Shown: positions 59,682 through 64,000 of the stretch, one piece after another | How the letters are laid out: each line of letters opens with the position of its first letter | Numbering within the stretch: position 1 is the first letter of the stretch | Origin: Halichondria panicea | Lineage: Eukaryota; Porifera; Demospongiae; Suberitida; Halichondriidae | Assembly: GCF_963675165.1 (NCBI RefSeq) | Contig: NC_087381.1 | Coordinates: forward strand, 2,294,001 to 2,358,000 | Direction: 5' to 3' | DNA length: 64,000 bases | Translations under genes and position numbers: made by a program | Notes under the pieces: model-generated | Database searches by the model: none | Seen by the model: only the letters and a program-made list of their open reading frames with translations | What the model was told of the DNA's origin: nothing

Positions 59682-60291
59682 GTGAGCTCTCATGAATTGG
59701 CTATAATTTGACTGCTTCTGCCTACAAAACCAGTCACCCATTTAACCATTTTTACACCCATCCACATATTAAGCTTTTCGTGAGTAAACAATTTCATAAA
59801 ACTGCCTACACTGCATTGCATCATTTCCTCCTAAATAACAAATTTTTTGTCTCACGAAAATTACCCGCTATAATTATATACAGTATAATGAATTGTGAAT
59901 GTCAAACTTGGTGCCATCTTGTTCTAACTACTGTGATATTGTGCATGACGAGTAGACTGGTATGAATTTGAGCGAGATCTGGCGTACTTTGTATATAGAA
60001 TATTGTGTATAGCTACAGGTGTTGTTTCTGTCCTGGAGTGTTTGTTACTCGTATATATAACTACAATTAGATCATTAAGTCATTCTGAAAAACAAAAGTA
60101 TTAGCAATGCTGAAGACTAAGATTCTTATCTCTACTGACAGAACACATCAAAGATATTACCAGGATATGGTATCAGCAATATCATCAAAGAGGGTAATTT
60201 TTCACCTAAAGTACCACCCACTGCCCTTGGACTTACATCCCTTTTATAGTGGTTATTTGCAGTACTAAATTTTATATGAATACAGTATAGA

Positions 60292-60575
60292 CTCTCACTA
60301 TTCCGGCTCTCTAAAGTACGGGCACACCTCGATATACTGGCCATGCATTTGGTTTGGCACGGATTGCTAGCTATATACTGCACAAAACACACCCTGAAGT
60401 ACGGCCACTCGCTATTCCGTATACTGGCCAGTGCTGGCTGCCCCAAACTAGGTTTTCCATGTACATTTATTACGGCCGTATATGACATTTTGGGTATGGT
60501 TTGGCAGGATTACACTTACTTAGAGAGCAGAATGATTCATTATCCTTCATTATCCTGGAGACAAGAACCGCAAAA
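60292..60575. mobile_element. Tigger-like MITE, right end missing
   Basis: Begins tacagtatagactctcact and matches 7585-8100 ('attccggctctc', 'ggcacggattgctagcta', 'ccaaactaggttttccatgt'). It lacks the nested MITE and the right terminus. Confidence 0.7.
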
Positions 60576-60817
60576 TTAGAGTAGATCTAGATAAGAGTAA
60601 GAGTGTTGAACTGCTAGTAACAGCATTTTCCTGCTCCTGCGTCATCACTTGATAGAAATCAGTACTACTGAACAAATTATTGGACACATTAAACAACTGA
60701 AGTAGTCTTTAAAACAAATTTACTAATTATAATCATAAATCTCACTGGCAGCTATTTTAATTGTCTTCGATTAATTCCCTAGCTTTCAGTTGCGATTGTA
60801 GATCTGCTATTAATTAT

Positions 60818-61125
60818 GCCTCGGTGCGCATGCACTTGCATGCAAGCGAGGTATAGTACACTACCGTATAATATGGTAGTGTGTATGTGTGTGTGCGTGT
60901 GCGTGTAAATCTGCTCAAGGATGCAAGTAGGCTTCTATAGTGTCATGTTTTCTTAAATTTTAATTCGTGAAAATTAATAATGCTTGGTTCTCGAGCCTAT
61001 AGTTTTGCTTATACCATTATGCAGCTTTTTTAGAAGAGTGCATAGCAAAACTTGTTCACGTGTTGCTACTTAGTATAGTTAGCTCTGCACTATACTAGAA
61101 CGCTAGCTATTGGTAGCTGCAACTT
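60818..61125. mobile_element. Interspersed 0.5 kb repeat, copy 5
   Basis: Starts tgcctcggtgcgcatg, has a short (GT)n at 60,883-60,904, then body motifs ('atctgctcaaggatgcaagt', 'gctattggtagctgcaa'). Its position just upstream of the 61285 exon parallels copy 2 upstream of 18963. Confidence 0.6.
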
Positions 61126-61284
61126 AAAGAGGAGTCTGGCCTCGAGACTTACTGTAGTGTAGAGAAATATTTATACTGGATGCAACAGGGAACAGGTAAA
61201 CATGTGAGACTCTGCATGCATATAGTTAGAGTCTCTTGGTTTGTGACACCTTCATACTGAATATTGTATGAGGCATTGCCAATG

Positions 61285-61342
61285 ATGAGTTGTTTACTGT
61301 GGAAGTCAGTTATTGTCCTGAGCCTGGTTTGGGCTGTTAGAG
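61285..61342 (+). other. Signal-peptide exon of SRCR-kinase type, copy D2
   Basis: Encodes [20 protein letters not shown], then donor gtgagt in phase 1. It is nearly identical to 18963-19020 and has the same upstream (repeat, 'cctcgagactaactgta'-like) and downstream (61,580-61,920) neighbours. It is therefore the direct counterpart of the active kinase 5' end and may start a second kinase gene to the right of the window. Confidence 0.65.
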
Positions 61343-61579
61343 GTGAGTTCTCACTAATTTAGATATATGCATGCACACTCCTGTCTATAGCTATAGCAAA
61401 TAAATAATTCTTCTACCTATAGTATAGGTAGATGACAGTTTGTATAGGCTATACAAACTGTCATCATCGAGGTTTTACTATAAGCCATTTTGCAAACATC
61501 GAGATAAATCATATAATTATAAGTGTCGCTATACCGCAAATTAAGCCTTATGTAATTGGTACCATCTTGTATACATTCT

Positions 61580-61920
61580 TTATTTGATAGTATGTATGAA
61601 TATTATTTTTGCTAACTAAAGAAGCTTGGCACGAGACACTAAGAATCCAAAGCGACAGCAGAAAGAACTTGCCGCAAGCTCTTTCTGCCGAACTGCAAGC
61701 AAGGAATGTCAGATGCATGCCGCTTAGACCATGGAAACTCCTGAGCATCCGTATAGGAGACGACGTGCTGCTCCAAAACTATATAGCTCTTTGATGGCTG
61801 AATATAATAATTATAGTCTCATTCTTTTTGTAGTATAAATTAATTGTGCATTTCAGGGCCGTAGGAACGCCTTGAAGTGCGGGGAAGCCCATGTGAGCGG
61901 GCAGTATAGAGGGGGGTATT
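61580..61920. other. Conserved block of unknown function, copy 3
   Basis: Counterpart of 5820-6125, closer to it than to 19,255-19,650 (shares 'gcaagctctttctgccg'-type sequence and 'ggagacgacgtgctgctcca'). Confidence 0.45.
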
Positions 61921-62834
61921 ACGGTAGTTGCAGCTAGGCATTGATAGATTATGCCGGCATGCATATAAATGAATCTTGGAGCTTTGCTAGCTGCTTATTC
62001 AGCTCATACATTGTAAGCTTTTTAGAGAGGTGGCCGTTCCTGAGAGGTTGCTGCATGTGCATTGAAGTTATTGTAGTTTCAATCTGGACATGAACTCTTG
62101 ACCGTTTTGGTGAGGAGGTTCCAATGTATTGATTAATAGTGGTGTAATGCCCCGACAGCGATCACGCCTAAAGGCAGAGAATTGTAAATTGACATCGAAC
62201 TGACTACCGTATATAGAAACTGGATATAAGCGTATCTTTATTTTCAACGCATGGTCAACTGCAGATTTTTTGTACTCGAATTGAAACGCTTTTCCAATTG
62301 TGCAAAGGTTAGAATGTGAGACAAAAATGAGCTCCTTTTGTTCCAGTTCCTGGTCAATATGAATGTGAATTTAAACATTGTGTAAAATGAACTGTAACAT
62401 AATAGTATGATATAGATCCAGTTAGGGATGCCTGCTTGCTCACGAGCCAGCTCTCATCACAGAGACGTTCGGTTATTGGGTGGGGCTTGAAAATGACTAC
62501 ATTATATAATATTATAGGGCCTGGCGCATTCTCAAAAATAAGTGTGTAGAGCTCTGGTATTGACCCCCATGAGCACATGCGCTATAATAATCCAGTTTCT
62601 ATAATGGTATGCTTGTGAGCTGGTTGTGCACAATAATCGATTATGCAGATTAATTCATGTGAGACACATGTTCTTTAAAATTTATACTGCATGGCTTTGC
62701 ATTTCCACAATTATGCCTGTATATATGCTCACTAACAGGAAGGGGCCTCATCTTTAATAATATTGATGTTAACTGCATTTAAATGCATGCATGCCTTTAA
62801 ATGATACTAATTTTATGACATGTCTATGCAGTAG
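61921..62834. repeat. Duplicated kinase-5'-flank block, copy D2, 3' part
   Basis: Collinear with about 6,120-7,260 and 19,910-22,260 minus their insertions. Includes 'ttccagttcctggtcaatat' at about 62,341. No gene seen. Confidence 0.6.
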
Positions 62835-63713
62835 CAGAGCAGTGGCGGATCCAGAGGGGGTTCTTTGGGTTCAATTGAACCTCCCCTTTGAGAAAGAAGT
62901 GAGTGGGAGGCTCAAGCAACTAGTTAGCAAGTTGTTCCTTTCTTACTAGCTTTCACATGCACTTCTCACTTACCTTTAGTCTTTGTTAGTCCTGCAAAGC
63001 CGTTTGTCTGTGTAGTTTCAGTGACTATGAAGGCTAAAAACTCTCCAGCGAGTGCATGCAGACTGCTTCATGAAAAGTGATGACCTTTTTTTTAGGAAAA
63101 AATTTGGTGTGTTAATGCGCATGCTTACTGTTTAGAAGAAGTGACGACCTTTTTTTTAGGTAAATTTAACAGTCCTTGACCCGCTCAGAGCCCTGGAACC
63201 CCCCTTTCAATAATCCTAGATCCGCCACTGCAGAGGAGGTTGGCCACGCGTCATCAATCATGTGACATTCCTAAGGTCTCTGCTCACGTTACCATAGATA
63301 CAGAATAACTGTAATAAAAAAGTTATGGATACTCTTTCTTTGCTGACTTGTAACACCGGACTAGCTGTGTCTGTTGTCTGGCTGGACCAAGATTAGCTAG
63401 ACTATAGGGTAGAGTATAGTTCTGTACTTCAGCGGTGCTGTATGCAGCTTGCATTGTACTGGCTGGCAAGAATCTAGTAAACACTGTATGCACTGATAAC
63501 TCGCCAGAATAGAGGGGATTGGTGGGGATCAGATTGGTTAATGAAAGTTTTATATCAAAAGAAGCCAGAGAGGCACATAACGTTTGCCTTCAGTCTCTAA
63601 TGTGACCGTGCAACATCAGCTAGAAGTTTACATAGAACTCATTGTCAATTTTTGTGCCAGCTCAGCAAAAACGCAAAAAAAGTGGTGCACGTGATCGTGT
63701 CCAACCTCCTCTG
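62835..63713. mobile_element. hAT-like MITE with 'CAGAGGAGGTTGG' ends, interrupted
   Basis: The left end CAGAG...GAGGTTGGCCACG (split) and the right end CCAACCTCCTCTG are flanked by the direct repeat atgcagtag (62826-62834 and 63714-63722). The related block at about 22,262 (gcatgcagtaggttag) is the empty site. The CAGAG terminus and an 8-9 base duplication fit hAT. A second MITE was later inserted five bases into its left end. Confidence 0.8.
62840..63230. mobile_element. hAT-like MITE 'CAGTGGCGGATCCAG' nested in the previous element
   Basis: The ends CAGTGGCGGATCCAG and CTAGATCCGCCACTG; the flanking bases cagag are repeated on both sides. Internally, 'gacctttttttttagg'-like segments occur twice. 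Confidence 0.8.
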
Positions 63714-64000
63714 ATGCAGTAGTAGGTTAGTTAAATCTCAGACTCAGGTATAGAGCTACTTACTGACTTTAGGCTGTGTTTTTATGATCGACATTTTCGG
63801 TCCTTAATTATTTTATTTTTGAAATCAAATTTCCAGGCAGTTATTATTCCTCACACTACACGTATTCTTCATAATTATATAGGACATATAAAACAGAAAT
63901 GCACAGAAAATGTTGCACTACGTATATATATATATATATCCTGTTCAATGGTTACGTACAGGAAATTTAGATCTTCTTAATTCCTGTGAAATGATTATAA

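Noticed and set aside
61609-61794. 61-codon frame in the conserved flank block
   Set aside because: The frame is interrupted in the copies at 5.9 and 19.4 kb, so coding is not supported.

Overview
The window is AT-rich, intron-dense animal DNA. Introns are short (often 45-130 bp) with GT-AG borders, and simple palindromic repeats and MITEs are everywhere. The gene content (GABA-B-type class C receptors, an SRCR-domain receptor tyrosine kinase, a collagen-like membrane protein, a Bax-inhibitor-1 gene) and the short 'tgcctcggtgcgcatg' palindromes point to a demosponge, most probably Amphimedon queenslandica. The species name is recognition from memory; no search was run.

Layout. (1) 1-4,638, minus: GABA-B-receptor-like gene A, cut by the window edge before its last exon. 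(2) 4,639-7,300: a 514 bp head-to-head intergenic region, a frameshifted copy of a signal-peptide exon, and a conserved flanking block. (3) 7,325-14,648, minus: complete paralogue B (16 exons), with a foldback element and two nested MITEs in its introns. (4) 15,000-24,400: repeat-rich territory holding a LINE 3' fragment, two essentially identical 968 bp repeats in inverted orientation, several MITEs, and an intact signal-peptide exon at 18,963. (5) 24,418-33,017, plus: a four-SRCR-domain receptor tyrosine kinase; the 18,963 exon joins it in the right phase. (6) 33,000-36,300: MITEs, a LINE fragment, and a damaged type II collagen-like membrane gene on the minus strand. (7) 37,249-40,567, minus: receptor pseudogene C, truncated at its 3' end and frameshifted. 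(8) 40,961-43,159, plus: the C-terminal two thirds of a Bax inhibitor-1 gene, 5'-truncated where the C segment abuts it. (9) 43,894-48,699, minus: complete paralogue D. (10) About 49,011-59,527: a 10.5 kb non-coding element with terminal inverted repeats and subterminal tandem arrays. (11) 59,600-64,000: two more copies of the signal-peptide exon with the same flanking block, and nested hAT-like MITEs.

The repeated unit is a divergent gene pair: a GABA-B-like receptor on minus and the start of an SRCR kinase on plus. In copy A the two start codons are 514 bp apart. In B and D the same gap has been widened to 4.3 kb and 10.9 kb by mobile DNA. Copies A, B and D act as natural empty sites for each other, so several insertions can be defined to the base pair. 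Exon coordinates were worked out by hand from splice signals, reading phase and cross-copy comparison. No alignment program, database search or expression evidence was available. No tRNA, rRNA or CRISPR array was recognised.
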